Source of the DNA: Pseudomonas karstica
GTDB taxonomy: Bacteria; Pseudomonadota; Gammaproteobacteria; Pseudomonadales; Pseudomonadaceae
NCBI RefSeq assembly: GCF_009707515.1
Contig: NZ_WLYI01000028.1
Coordinates: 27,294 to 91,293 of the forward strand
Length of the DNA stretch: 64,000 nucleotides
Direction: 5' to 3'
Part shown: positions 8,185 to 16,637 of the stretch, one piece after another
How the letters are laid out: the number at the start of each line of letters is the position of its first letter
How positions within the stretch are numbered: position 1 is the first letter of the stretch
Made by a program: the position numbers and the translations under genes
The notes under the pieces: model-generated
The model's database searches: none
What the model saw: only the letters and a program-made list of their open reading frames with translations
What the model was told of the DNA's origin: nothing

Positions 8185-8724
8185 TCAGTCTTTGGTGCCG
8201 GTCATGCTTTGCAGCACGCCATCGCGGCGGATCAGCCCATGGAACAACGCCGCCGCCAGATGCAACAGCACCGTCAGAAACAACAGGTAGGCAAGAAACC
8301 CATGGGCCTTGCGCAACCACGCAAACAGTTGCGCATTGGCCGGGACCAATGCTGGCAACTGCAAGGAACTGCCAAGCATTACCGGATCCCCCGCCGCCGA
8401 GATCATCGACCATCCCAGCAGGGGCAACACCAGCATCAAGGCATACAACACCACGTGGGAAACCTTGGCCGCCAGCACTTGCCATAGCGGCAAATCAACG
8501 GGTAACGGTGGCTGGCGTGTGGAGAAACGTACCACCAGTCGCACAATCACCAAGGCCAGAATGGCGATCCCCAGGGGCTTGTGCAGGTGGAGCAGCCATT
8601 CATGCCGCTCCGACACCGACGCTGCCATCCCTGCCCCGATAAACAACATAGCGATGACCATTAACGCCATCAGCCAATGCAGCAACCGCGCCAGAGGACT
8701 GAAAAACCGAGATTGAACATTCAT
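8185..8724 (-). CDS. Cytochrome b561 (catalase-operon partner)
   Basis: A 179-residue four-helix membrane cytochrome b. Candidate haem histidines are in RLLHWLMA near residue 16, HLHKPLG near 46-48 and KAHGFLAYLLFLTVLLHL near residues 140-157. It overlaps the upstream catalase-like gene by ATGA, so the two are co-translated and probably act together, with b561 passing electrons from the quinone pool to the periplasmic peroxidase. That electron path is inference from gene pairing. Expression is likely driven by the ECF-type promoter at 9861-9885. Confidence 0.88.
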   Translation of the reverse strand: MNVQSRFFSPLARLLHWLMALMVIAMLFIGAGMAASVSERHEWLLHLHKPLGIAILALVIVRLVVRFSTRQPPLPVDLPLWQVLAAKVSHVVLYALMLVLPLLGWSMISAAGDPVMLGSSLQLPALVPANAQLFAWLRKAHGFLAYLLFLTVLLHLAAALFHGLIRRDGVLQSMTGTKD

Positions 8725-9803
8725 GGCTTCGACTCCTGAGGGGCGCTGTGCAACTGTCCAACTTCACTGGTGCGACGCAAGTAGGAACTGGAGTATGCCG
8801 CCGAACGCGCTGCCAATAGCGGATCGCTCGAGGCTTCAATCCCGCTGGGCAAGATCAACGGATCAAAGTTGATGTCGCGGCAATCGCCATCGATTTGTGG
8901 CTGGCTGCTTTCCAACACCAGCGTCCCAGCGTTCAACACTGTGTGTGGGCCGGTCCAGGCCTTGCTGGCGTCATCGACCGGATCCCCGGGGTTGGCCAGG
9001 GTGATGCTCAATTGCCAGCGCAGCGGGCCTGCAGCCAGGCGTTGAGCCAGGTCTCTTTCCAGGAAATCACTGCCTTCAGGCGCCGTTGCACCCGGCGCGT
9101 CCTGGCTCAGCGGCACCACGACCCAGCGCACCGCCTGGCGCTGACCGTTGGCATTTACCAGGTAAAAGGCATTGATACCGTTATAGGCTTCAGTGGCAAA
9201 ACTGGCCGAAGGCTTGGCAGTCTTGACCCACGCCAGGAAGGGCGAACTTTCTGGATGGGACGCGAAAAAAGCCGGCATGCTGGCCGGGTTCGGCTTGCCG
9301 GTGGCAGGGTCCGGGGCGCCGGCCTTGAGCATCTGGTAGAACGCCTCGGGAGTACCCACCGGAAACACCGGCATGCTATTCATCCCGGTACGCCATTGCT
9401 GGCCGTTGGCCAAGCTGAACTGCACGGCCAAGCTGCGGATCGGCACACTGCTGTCCGGCGCATATGGGTTGCCACTGGGCAAGGCAAAACGGCCGATAAT
9501 CGGCGTACGCGCCTCACTGAACACCTGGGCACTGGAATATGGGCGCGCTTGATCGCTGCTCTGGAAATAACCCGCCACGCATACACCCTTGGCGTGGTTG
9601 CGACGGTAGCCCAGGTGTATACCGCTATTGGTTTCCAGGGCATTGACTAGCGTCTTGGGGCGTAGGCGCTGCGGGTCGAGCGTACCATTGACGTAGGCGA
9701 ATGCCCCTGCCACAACCGCCACCACCACGCCGATGCCGACCAATCGAGCGATCAGGCTTGCGGTGCTTAGCGGCGCACGTGGCGGTGATGAGTGTTCTAC
9801 CAT
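8721..9803 (-). CDS. Membrane-anchored catalase-related peroxidase (SrpA-like)
   Basis: A 360-residue catalase-fold protein, shorter than true catalases. An N-terminal membrane anchor at about residues 18-37 places it in the periplasm. The distal haem histidine is H70 in RRNHAKG. The proximal haem tyrosine fits the R-x3-Y motif at R333/Y337 near the C-terminus. Such proteins act as organic or hydrogen peroxide peroxidases. The ATG at 9803 is preferred because GGAG lies about 9 bases upstream; an in-frame extension to 9857 has no ribosome site and would cover the promoter. It overlaps cytochrome b561 and is divergent from an ECF sigma factor with the same promoter motif. Confidence 0.88.
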   Translation of the reverse strand: MVEHSSPPRAPLSTASLIARLVGIGVVVAVVAGAFAYVNGTLDPQRLRPKTLVNALETNSGIHLGYRRNHAKGVCVAGYFQSSDQARPYSSAQVFSEARTPIIGRFALPSGNPYAPDSSVPIRSLAVQFSLANGQQWRTGMNSMPVFPVGTPEAFYQMLKAGAPDPATGKPNPASMPAFFASHPESSPFLAWVKTAKPSASFATEAYNGINAFYLVNANGQRQAVRWVVVPLSQDAPGATAPEGSDFLERDLAQRLAAGPLRWQLSITLANPGDPVDDASKAWTGPHTVLNAGTLVLESSQPQIDGDCRDINFDPLILPSGIEASSDPLLAARSAAYSSSYLRRTSEVGQLHSAPQESKP

Positions 9804-9860
9804 GAAAAAACTCCAGGGCCAGAGGCCTTGAGGGGTGAAACCGGAAGGTCGGAGCAATAG

Positions 9861-9885
9861 GACGAACGCCGGGAGACTTTATTCC
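9861..9885 (-). promoter_or_regulatory. ECF-type promoter for the catalase/cytochrome b561 operon
   Basis: Read on the minus strand: GGAATAA (9885-9879), 14 bases, then CGTC (9864-9861). The same GGAATAA-N14-CGTC arrangement faces the sigma gene at 9914-9938. GGAA and CGTC are typical ECF -35 and -10 cores. The inferred start is about 50 bases before the ATG at 9803. Confidence 0.75.
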
Positions 9886-9913
9886 CGTCGCCGCTGTTTA
9901 TTTTTCAGCCTCT

Positions 9914-9938
9914 GGAATAACCTTCAACCTCGGACGTC
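9914..9938 (+). promoter_or_regulatory. ECF-type promoter for the sigma/anti-sigma operon
   Basis: GGAATAA (9914-9920), 14 bases, then CGTC (9935-9938), with the sigma ATG at 9974. Motif and spacing are identical to the divergent promoter at 9861-9885, which implies that the sigma factor reads both promoters and regulates itself. Confidence 0.75.
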
Positions 9939-9973
9939 TTCCTAGTCCAAGCCTAGCGACTAGCCAGAACCCC

Positions 9974-10480
9974 ATGCACGAATTCGACGAACAGTTACGT
10001 GAACTCATCCCCAGGCTGCGGCGTTTTGCGGTATCCCTGACACGCAACTCCAGCAGCGCCGATGACCTGGTTCAGGCCAGCCTTGAACGTGCGATCATCC
10101 GCTGGGCCGACAAACGCCCAGAAGGCGACCTGCGAGCGTGGCTGTTCTCGATCCTTTATCGACAGTTCCTCGACGCCCACCGCCGTTCCCGGCGTTACGC
10201 ACGGATGTTGGCATTTTTCACCGACCGTGATGACGCCCAACCCTCGGTTGAGCGCACTGTCATGGCCCAGTCGGCCCTGCAAGCCTTCGATCAACTAAGC
10301 ACCGAACAACGCGCCCTGCTGCTCTGGATCTCGGTCGAGGGCTTGAGCTATAAAGAGGTCGCCAATATCCTCGATGTGCCTATCGGCACCGTAATGTCTC
10401 GCCTGTCCCGCGCGCGCCAGGCCTTGCGCCAACTCAGCGACGGCGAAATCACCAGCCCTTCCCTGCGGATACTCAAATGA
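9974..10480 (+). CDS. ECF-family RNA polymerase sigma factor
   Basis: A 168-residue sigma-70 family protein with only regions 2 and 4. Region 2 is at about residues 10-75 (SADDLVQASLERAI, DLRAWLFSILYRQFLDAHRR). Region 4 is at about 105-155 (LSYKEVANILDVPIGTVMSRL). It overlaps the downstream anti-sigma gene by ATGA. Its own upstream region and that of the divergent peroxidase operon carry the same ECF promoter, so it is predicted to turn on a periplasmic peroxide defence when released. The inducing signal is not visible in the sequence. Confidence 0.9.
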   Translation: MHEFDEQLRELIPRLRRFAVSLTRNSSSADDLVQASLERAIIRWADKRPEGDLRAWLFSILYRQFLDAHRRSRRYARMLAFFTDRDDAQPSVERTVMAQSALQAFDQLSTEQRALLLWISVEGLSYKEVANILDVPIGTVMSRLSRARQALRQLSDGEITSPSLRILK

Positions 10481-11226
10481 TCAGCCTGCCTCCCAGCGAA
10501 CGCGACTTGCACGCCTACGTCGATCACCAGCTCCTGGAGTCTGATCGACGCCTACTCGAAACCTGGCTGGCGACCCACCCCGACGTCGCGGCCCAGGTCC
10601 AAGAGTGGCAACGGGATGCCCAACACCTGCGAGCGTCCTTGAGCGGAGCGCTGCAACAAACGACTAACCCGGACCTGGATCCGGCACTGATTCGCCAGCG
10701 GATCAAGCACCAGTCCCGCCGCCACCTCGCCACCGCTGCGGTGCTGTTGATTACCGTCAGCCTGGGGGGCTTGGGCGGCTGGCAGGCTCGGCAGATGAGC
10801 CAGGGCACAGTGCTCCCCATGACCGACGCCATGCAGGCCTACCGTCTGTTTGCCCAGAACGGCATCCTGCCCGCTGACTACCGCGTGCAAGGCAACGGCG
10901 ACATGCAAACCTGGCTCGACCGCTACTTCACCCAAGCCAACCGCTTGCCGGACCTGGCCCAGGCCGGTTTCAAGGCGGTCAGCGGGCGCCTGCTCACCAC
11001 CGAGCAAGGCGCGGCGGCCATGGTGTTGTATGAAGACCCGCAGGGCCGGCGCATCAGCTTCTACATCCGGCCACCGGGTCCGCAGAACAAACTGCTGCCC
11101 CGTGGCAGCAGCCAGGCCGATGGGTTGCAGGCCCAGTACTGGTCCGGCGGTGGTTACAACTATGCGATGGTCAGCCCTTCGGACGAGCCAACCACGCAGA
11201 TGCTCAAGCACACGCTGAAGTTTTAG
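10477..11226 (+). CDS. Transmembrane anti-sigma factor
   Basis: A 249-residue protein with a cytoplasmic N-terminal anti-sigma region (residues 1-85, starting ERDLHAYVDHQLLESDRRLLETWL). One membrane segment follows at about residues 86-105 (LATAAVLLITVSLGGLGGW), and a periplasmic domain completes it. It is co-translated with the ECF sigma factor (ATGA). The N-terminal segment lacks the HxxxCxxC zinc motif of classic ZAS anti-sigmas, so release is probably not by direct thiol oxidation. The periplasmic half (about 140 residues) is presumably the sensor and resembles no domain I can name confidently. Confidence 0.85.
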   Translation: MISLPPSERDLHAYVDHQLLESDRRLLETWLATHPDVAAQVQEWQRDAQHLRASLSGALQQTTNPDLDPALIRQRIKHQSRRHLATAAVLLITVSLGGLGGWQARQMSQGTVLPMTDAMQAYRLFAQNGILPADYRVQGNGDMQTWLDRYFTQANRLPDLAQAGFKAVSGRLLTTEQGAAAMVLYEDPQGRRISFYIRPPGPQNKLLPRGSSQADGLQAQYWSGGGYNYAMVSPSDEPTTQMLKHTLKF

Positions 11227-11346
11227 CCACCGGCCAGCTTCGCCCTGAGGAGGGCAGGCCCAGCACATTTGAGCGGGGCCTTGGCCCTCTCGAGCCGCTA
11301 TCATGACAGTCATTCACGTCCCTATTACCGAGTGACTGCGCTGTTC

Positions 11347-12660
11347 ATGGATACCCTTGCCCAACTCAAAGCCGGCCAGTTGGCCGGCGCCACACGCCTG
11401 GATCTGTCCTGCGGACTAAGCGAATTTCCCCGGGAAATATTCGACCTGGCGGACTCCCTGGAGATCCTCAATCTGAGCGGCAATGCCTTGAGCAGCTTGC
11501 CGGATGACCTGCATCGCCTGCGCCACTTGCGCGTGCTGTTCTGCTCGGACAACGCCTTCACCGAAGTACCTGAATGCCTGGGCCAATGCCCGCAGTTGAG
11601 CATGGTCGCTTTCAAGGCCAACCGTATCGAAAAGGTCCCGGGGGCCTCCCTGCCGCCGCTATTGCGCTGGCTTATCCTCACCGACAACCAGATCAGCCAG
11701 TTGCCGACGGAACTGGGTGAACGTGCGCGGCTGCAAAAACTGATGCTGGCCGGCAACCGCCTGGAACAATTGCCGGAAAGCCTGGCCAACTGCCACAACC
11801 TGGAACTGATCCGCATTGCCTCCAACCGCCTGACCCACCTGCCGGGCTGGCTGCTGGCCTTGCCTCGCCTGACTTGGCTGGCCTATGCAGGCAATCCGGT
11901 GGAGATGGCCGTGGCGCTTGCCAGTAACGACGCAACACCGAACATACCCTGGTCACAGCTTGCTCTGGAGCAGGTGCTGGGCGAAGGCGCCTCCGGGATC
12001 ATCCGCCAGGCGACCTGGACGCCGCCAAACCGCCCACCACAGGCGGTCGCGGTCAAAATGTATAAAGGCAGCATCACCAGCGACGGCTCACCACTGCACG
12101 AAATGCAAGCCTGCATCGCGGCCGGCCAGCACAGCAACCTGATCAAGGTTGAAGGACGGGTTACCGACCATCCCGACAACCAGGCAGCCTTGGTAATGCA
12201 GTTGATCGATCCGCGCTACCGTAACCTGGCAGCCTTGCCCAGCCTGGCCTCCTGTACCCGCGACGTCTATGCACCCACCACTCGCTTGAGTGCCGACGCG
12301 GCCCTGCGCATAGCCCGCGGGATAGCCTCGGCGGCGGCCCACATGCACCACCAGGGCATCACCCACGGCGACCTGTATGGCCACAATATTATGTGCAACG
12401 AGGCCGGTGATTGCCTGCTGGGGGATTTTGGCGCGGCTTCGTTCCATGCCATCGCAGAAAGCCTTGAAACCAGAGCCTTGCAACGCATTGAGGTGCGGGC
12501 ATTCGGGGTGTTGTTGGGGGAGTTGCTGGAGCGAGTCGATAGCAGTTTGGATGAGGCGAAGCGTCAGCAACTGGAAACGTTACGCGAACGTTGCTGCCAA
12601 CCGGATGTGTTGGCGCGGCCGAGGTTTGGGGAAATCGAAGGGCTGTTGCACGCTCTGTAA
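11347..12660 (+). CDS. Leucine-rich-repeat protein kinase
   Basis: A 437-residue cytoplasmic fusion. Residues about 16-185 hold seven or so leucine-rich repeats with the LxxLxLxxNxLxxLP pattern. Residues about 205-437 form a eukaryotic-like kinase: glycine loop GEGASG (212-217), ATP lysine K237 in AVKMY, helix-C glutamate E252, catalytic loop HGDLYGHNIM (H340, D342, N347) and DFG at 360-362. All core catalytic residues are present, so it is likely active; HGD rather than HRD is common in bacterial kinases. No signal peptide or membrane segment is seen. It lies 120 bases after the anti-sigma gene in the same direction; co-transcription is possible but unproven. The ATG at 11347 lacks a clear ribosome site. 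Confidence 0.85.
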   Translation: MDTLAQLKAGQLAGATRLDLSCGLSEFPREIFDLADSLEILNLSGNALSSLPDDLHRLRHLRVLFCSDNAFTEVPECLGQCPQLSMVAFKANRIEKVPGASLPPLLRWLILTDNQISQLPTELGERARLQKLMLAGNRLEQLPESLANCHNLELIRIASNRLTHLPGWLLALPRLTWLAYAGNPVEMAVALASNDATPNIPWSQLALEQVLGEGASGIIRQATWTPPNRPPQAVAVKMYKGSITSDGSPLHEMQACIAAGQHSNLIKVEGRVTDHPDNQAALVMQLIDPRYRNLAALPSLASCTRDVYAPTTRLSADAALRIARGIASAAAHMHHQGITHGDLYGHNIMCNEAGDCLLGDFGAASFHAIAESLETRALQRIEVRAFGVLLGELLERVDSSLDEAKRQQLETLRERCCQPDVLARPRFGEIEGLLHAL

Positions 12661-12708
12661 GCAGTGCAGAACCCATCTGAAAGCGGCGCTCTTGTAGACT
12701 TTCAAGGC

Positions 12709-12763
12709 CCAGGCGGCAGCTGCGCAGCCGATTGCAGGCTGCGCCAGCGGCTACAAGAAGTTC
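12709..12763. repeat. REP-like palindromic repeat (one arm)
   Basis: GGCGGCAGCTGCGCAGCCGA followed by TTGCAGGCTGCGCCAGCGGC and TACAAG. It matches the right-hand arms of the elements at 45534-45773. It lies between the convergent kinase and YebC genes and touches the YebC stop. Confidence 0.65.
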
Positions 12764-13466
12764 AGCCCGCCAAGCCGACAAACAGATCCTGCACGTCATC
12801 ATGGTTGTCCAAACCTTCCAGGAAGGCTTCGACCTCGGCCATTTGCTCGTCGGTCAAGCCAGTGACCGGGTTCTTCGCAATGTAGCCCAGCTTTGCGGAC
12901 AGTACCGTGAACCCCTGCTCAGGCAAGGCTTTCTGCACGGCGTCCAGATCGGTCGTCTCGGTAATAAACAGGGTCGCGCCCTCTTCACCTTCCTCGAAAT
13001 CCTGGGCTCCGGCTTCAATAGCCGCCATTTCCGGATCGGTATCCGGGCTGTCCGGCGAGGCTTCGATCATGCCGACATGACTGAAGTCCCAGGCCACCGA
13101 ACCGGAGGCACCCAGTTGGCCCTTGCGGAACGCCACGCGGATTTCCGCCACCGTGCGGTTGATGTTGTCGGTAAGGCACTCAACGATCAGCGGCACCTGG
13201 TGCGGGGCAAACCCTTCGTAGGTCACGCGATGGTACTGCACGGTCTCGCCCAACAGGCCTGCGCCTTTCTTGATCGCGCGATCCAGGGTTTCCTTGGGCA
13301 TCGAGGCCTTCTTGGCCTGTTCCACCACCAGACGCAGGTGGGCGTTGGTGGCGGTATCAGCACCGTTACGGGCAGCAATGGTGATCTCTTTCACCAGCTT
13401 GCCGAAAATCTTGCCCTTGGCATTGGCTGCTGCTTCTCTATGTTTGACTTTCCACTGTGCGCCCAT
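12762..13466 (-). CDS. YebC/PmpR-family transcriptional regulator (short YeeN type)
   Basis: A 234-residue protein beginning MGAQWKVKHREAAANAKGKIFGKLVKEI, the standard start of the YebC/YeeN family, followed by the three-domain YebC fold (for example NTVAEIR-type NINRTVAEIRVAF, GSVAWDFSHVG). Family members act as DNA-binding regulators or as ribosome-associated factors that relieve stalling. The usual ruvC-linked YebC is a separate gene, and this one lies outside any ruv cluster, so it is most likely the second paralogue. It is convergent with the LRR-kinase gene across a REP-like repeat. Confidence 0.88.
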   Translation of the reverse strand: MGAQWKVKHREAAANAKGKIFGKLVKEITIAARNGADTATNAHLRLVVEQAKKASMPKETLDRAIKKGAGLLGETVQYHRVTYEGFAPHQVPLIVECLTDNINRTVAEIRVAFRKGQLGASGSVAWDFSHVGMIEASPDSPDTDPEMAAIEAGAQDFEEGEEGATLFITETTDLDAVQKALPEQGFTVLSAKLGYIAKNPVTGLTDEQMAEVEAFLEGLDNHDDVQDLFVGLAG

Positions 13467-13608
13467 GACTCACTCTCTTCTATCCATCGCGCCGAGACGT
13501 CTACTGGCCGGCGCTTTGGGGGCAGAGTTTATAGGGCAAAAAGTCTCTAATCCACCAAAAAACCGGCCAGCCCCGCAGCGGCCTTGGCGATAGCAGTCGA
13601 CTGAATGT

Positions 13609-14481
13609 TCAGTTAACACCCGCCCCCGACGCCAATTCGAAAAACGCCTGGATCAGGCGCAACTCCCGACGCCGCTCCATGCAGCCGATCACGTGCCGGT
13701 TGACCAGCCCCTCGCCACGGATGGGAACCACATGCACCCGTGGGTCGCGGCTGACTTCCAGCGATGACACCACCCCCACCCCCAACTGCGCGGCGACGGC
13801 TTCTGTCACCGCCTCACGGCTGTCCAGTTCCAGCAACACCTTGGGCTGCACCCCGGCCAGGGCACAGGCGTGATCAAAGGTACGCCGGGTGATGGAGCTG
13901 GGCTCACGCAGCACCATGATCACCTGGTCCAGTTGCTCCAGGTCAATCCCGGCGGGATCCACCAGCCAGGGATGCTCAGCCGGTACCAGCGCGCAGATAC
14001 GTGACTCGATCAAGGGTTGCAGGTGCAGGCCCTTGCGCGGCTCCACCTCCGTCAGCACCGCGACGTCGGCATGTTCGCAGAGCAGTGCGGCAAGGGTTTC
14101 CTGGGCATTGCCCAGGCGCAAATTGACGGTAATTCCCGGGTAACGGGCGCGCAGGCTGGCCAGCATCGGCATGACCATGTGCGGCCCGTCCGCCGCCACT
14201 TCCAGGCGCCCGGTGAGCAGTTGTCGATTGGCTTCCAGCATTGTCTGCGCTTCTTCCACCAGGCCGAAGATCGCCCGGGTGATCGCCGCCAGCCTGGTGC
14301 CCTCCTCGGTCAGCTCCACACGTCGGGCAGTACGCCTCAATAGCGGGATCTGGTAATGCTCCTCCAGCGCCTTTATATGCCCGGTGACCGCTGGCTGGCT
14401 GATGAACAGGCGCGCGGCGGCCCGGGTAAAACTGCCCTCACGGGCCACAGCATCAAATGCACGGAGTTGAAACAGGTTCAT
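13609..14481 (-). CDS. LysR regulator of aminoethylphosphonate catabolism
   Basis: A 290-residue LysR protein. The N-terminal helix-turn-helix is at about residues 3-62 (LRAFDAVAREGSFTRAAARLFISQPAVTGHIKALE), followed by a substrate-binding domain. It is divergent from phnW with 127 bases between, the arrangement of the LysR subfamily linked to 2-aminoethylphosphonate degradation. It probably activates phnWX in response to the phosphonate or a breakdown product. The ATG at 14481 (MNLFQLRAF) matches the family start better than the in-frame start 15 bases upstream. Confidence 0.85.
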   Translation of the reverse strand: MNLFQLRAFDAVAREGSFTRAAARLFISQPAVTGHIKALEEHYQIPLLRRTARRVELTEEGTRLAAITRAIFGLVEEAQTMLEANRQLLTGRLEVAADGPHMVMPMLASLRARYPGITVNLRLGNAQETLAALLCEHADVAVLTEVEPRKGLHLQPLIESRICALVPAEHPWLVDPAGIDLEQLDQVIMVLREPSSITRRTFDHACALAGVQPKVLLELDSREAVTEAVAAQLGVGVVSSLEVSRDPRVHVVPIRGEGLVNRHVIGCMERRRELRLIQAFFELASGAGVN

Positions 14482-14608
14482 AGTTATCGGTCTCACTGAT
14501 GATTAGCATAACAACAAACAATTTGATTGATGGCAAGCCAAGCTGCAATTTATGCCCCGTAGCTTCATTTCAGAGAGCTTCATTCCGACGTTTTGCGAGG
14601 ACTAGAGA

Positions 14609-15718
14609 ATGAGTACTGCCGCGCCGATCCTGCTGACCCCTGGCCCCTTGACCACTTCCGCCCGCACCCGCCAGGCGATGATGGTCGACTGGGGTTCATG
14701 GGATGAGCGCTTCAACCAACTGACCGCCAGCCTCTGCGAGCAACTGCTAACCATCGTCAATGGCACCGACAGCCATCATTGCGTGCCGTTGCAGGGCAGC
14801 GGTACCTTCGCCGTAGAAGCAGCAATCGGTACCCTGGTGCCGCGAGACGGCAAGGTGCTGGTGCTGATCAATGGCGCTTACGGCAAACGCCTGGCGAAGA
14901 TTTGCGACGTACTGGGCCGCTCGTTCAGTACGTTCGAAACCGCTGAAGACGAACCCACCACCGCTGCCGACGTGGATCGCCTGCTGCACGCCGACCACGG
15001 CATCACCCATGTAGCGCTGATACATTGCGAAACCAGCACCGGTATCCTCAACCCGCTGCCGGAGATCGCCCAGGTCGTCGCCCGCCACGGCAAACGCCTG
15101 ATCATCGACGCCATGAGTTCCTTCGGTGCGCTGCCGATTGATGCCCGCGAAGTTCCCTTCGACGCGCTGATCGCGGCCTCGGGCAAATGCCTGGAAGGTG
15201 TGCCTGGCATGGGCTTCGTCTTCGCCGACAAACAAGCGCTGGCCGCAGCCCAAGGCAATTGCCACTCCCTGGCGATGGACCTGTTCGACCAACACACTTA
15301 CATGGCCAAGACCGGCCAATGGCGTTTCACCCCACCCACCCACGTGGTCGCCGCACTGCACGAAGCGTTGCTGCAATACAACGAAGAAGGTGGCCTGCCG
15401 GCCCGCCACCAGCGCTATGCCAATAACTGCCAGGTGCTGCTGGACGGGATGGCCGAACTGGGCCTGCACAGTTTCCTGCCGGCCGCGATCCAGGCGCCGA
15501 TCATCGTCACCTTTCACGCCCCCAAAGACCCGCGCTACCAGTTCAGGGAGTTCTACGAACGGGTCAAGGCCAAGGGTTTCATTCTTTATCCCGGAAAATT
15601 GACCCAGGTCGAGACTTTCCGTGTTGGCTGCATCGGCCACGTCAACCAAGTCGAGATGCAAGCGGCGGTCACAGCGGTGGCCGAGGTACTGCAAGAGATG
15701 GAAGTACTGGATATCTGA
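14609..15718 (+). CDS. phnW: 2-aminoethylphosphonate--pyruvate transaminase
   Basis: A 369-residue class V PLP aminotransferase that converts 2-aminoethylphosphonate and pyruvate to phosphonoacetaldehyde and alanine. The N-terminus LLTPGPLTTSARTRQAM is diagnostic of PhnW. The PLP lysine is K193 in AASGKCLEGVPG and the ring aspartate is D167 in IIDAMSSFGA. AGAATGA-type context with GAGGAC lies just before the ATG. It is followed by phnX after 40 bases, so the two form the complete route from ciliatine to acetaldehyde and phosphate. Confidence 0.94.
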   Translation: MSTAAPILLTPGPLTTSARTRQAMMVDWGSWDERFNQLTASLCEQLLTIVNGTDSHHCVPLQGSGTFAVEAAIGTLVPRDGKVLVLINGAYGKRLAKICDVLGRSFSTFETAEDEPTTAADVDRLLHADHGITHVALIHCETSTGILNPLPEIAQVVARHGKRLIIDAMSSFGALPIDAREVPFDALIAASGKCLEGVPGMGFVFADKQALAAAQGNCHSLAMDLFDQHTYMAKTGQWRFTPPTHVVAALHEALLQYNEEGGLPARHQRYANNCQVLLDGMAELGLHSFLPAAIQAPIIVTFHAPKDPRYQFREFYERVKAKGFILYPGKLTQVETFRVGCIGHVNQVEMQAAVTAVAEVLQEMEVLDI

Positions 15719-15758
15719 TCGCCCCTACATTACCCCCTTTACCCACAGGACTTGAGCC

Positions 15759-16589
15759 ATGAACAACTACCAAAACCCAAACCAGCTGCAAGCCGCCATC
15801 CTCGACTGGGCCGGCACCGTGGTCGACTTCGGCTCCTTCGCGCCGACTCAGATCTTTGTCGAAGCCTTCGCCGAGTTCGACGTGCAGGTCTCCATCGAAG
15901 AAGCCCGTGGCCCCATGGGCATGGGCAAGTGGGACCACATCCGCACCCTGTGCGACCAGCCGCAGGTTGCCGAGCGCTATCGCAAGGCCTTTGGCCGCAC
16001 ACCGACCGATGACGATGTGACTGCCATCTACCAACGCTTCATGCCGTTGCAGATCGAGAAAATCGCCGAACACTCGGCATTGATCCCCGGCGCCCTGGAC
16101 ACCATTGCCCAGTTGCGCCAGCAAGGGATCAAGATCGGCTCGTGCTCCGGCTACCCCAAGCAAGTCATGGACAAAGTCGTCGAACTGGCCGCCACTAACG
16201 GCTACATCGCCGACCATGTGGTCGCTACCGACGAAGTGCCCAATGGCCGCCCATGGCCATCCCAGGCCCTGGCCAATGTCATCGCCCTGGGCATTGATGA
16301 TGTGGCTGCCTGCGTGAAGATCGACGACACCGTACCTGGCATCCTCGAAGGCCGTCGCGCCGGGATGTGGACTGTGGCACTGATCTGTTCAGGCAACGCA
16401 CTGGGCCTGACCCATGAACAGTTCCAGGCCCTGGACGGCGACACGCTCGCCAGCGAGCGCAAACGCATCCATGCCTTGTTTGAAGGCTCGCGCCCGCACT
16501 ACATGATCGACACCATCATTGATCTACCCGCCGTTATCGTCGACATCAATCAACGCCTGGCGCGAGGCGAGATGCCTCAGGGCAACTAA
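15759..16589 (+). CDS. phnX: Phosphonoacetaldehyde hydrolase (phosphonatase)
   Basis: A 276-residue HAD-superfamily enzyme that cleaves the C-P bond of phosphonoacetaldehyde. The nucleophile is D16 in ILDWAGTVVD. The Schiff-base lysine is K57 in MGMGKWDH; the 41-residue spacing matches the characterised Bacillus cereus enzyme (D12/K53). The HAD motif with VKIDDTVPGILEGR binds Mg. It is in an operon with phnW under the divergent LysR regulator. ACAGGACTTGAGCC before the ATG gives a moderate ribosome site (AGGA). Confidence 0.95.
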   Translation: MNNYQNPNQLQAAILDWAGTVVDFGSFAPTQIFVEAFAEFDVQVSIEEARGPMGMGKWDHIRTLCDQPQVAERYRKAFGRTPTDDDVTAIYQRFMPLQIEKIAEHSALIPGALDTIAQLRQQGIKIGSCSGYPKQVMDKVVELAATNGYIADHVVATDEVPNGRPWPSQALANVIALGIDDVAACVKIDDTVPGILEGRRAGMWTVALICSGNALGLTHEQFQALDGDTLASERKRIHALFEGSRPHYMIDTIIDLPAVIVDINQRLARGEMPQGN

Positions 16590-16601
16590 GTCCACGGCCA
16601 G

Positions 16602-16637
16602 CGAAAAAACGCTCACTTTGACAAATCCACAGTGAGC
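16602..16637 (-). terminator. Terminator-like hairpin oriented for the minus strand
   Basis: CGCTCACT (16609-16616) pairs with AGTGAGCG (16630-16637). The A-run at 16603-16608 becomes a T-run only on the minus strand. On the plus strand no T-tract follows, so it does not look like an ordinary phnX terminator. Confidence 0.5.
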
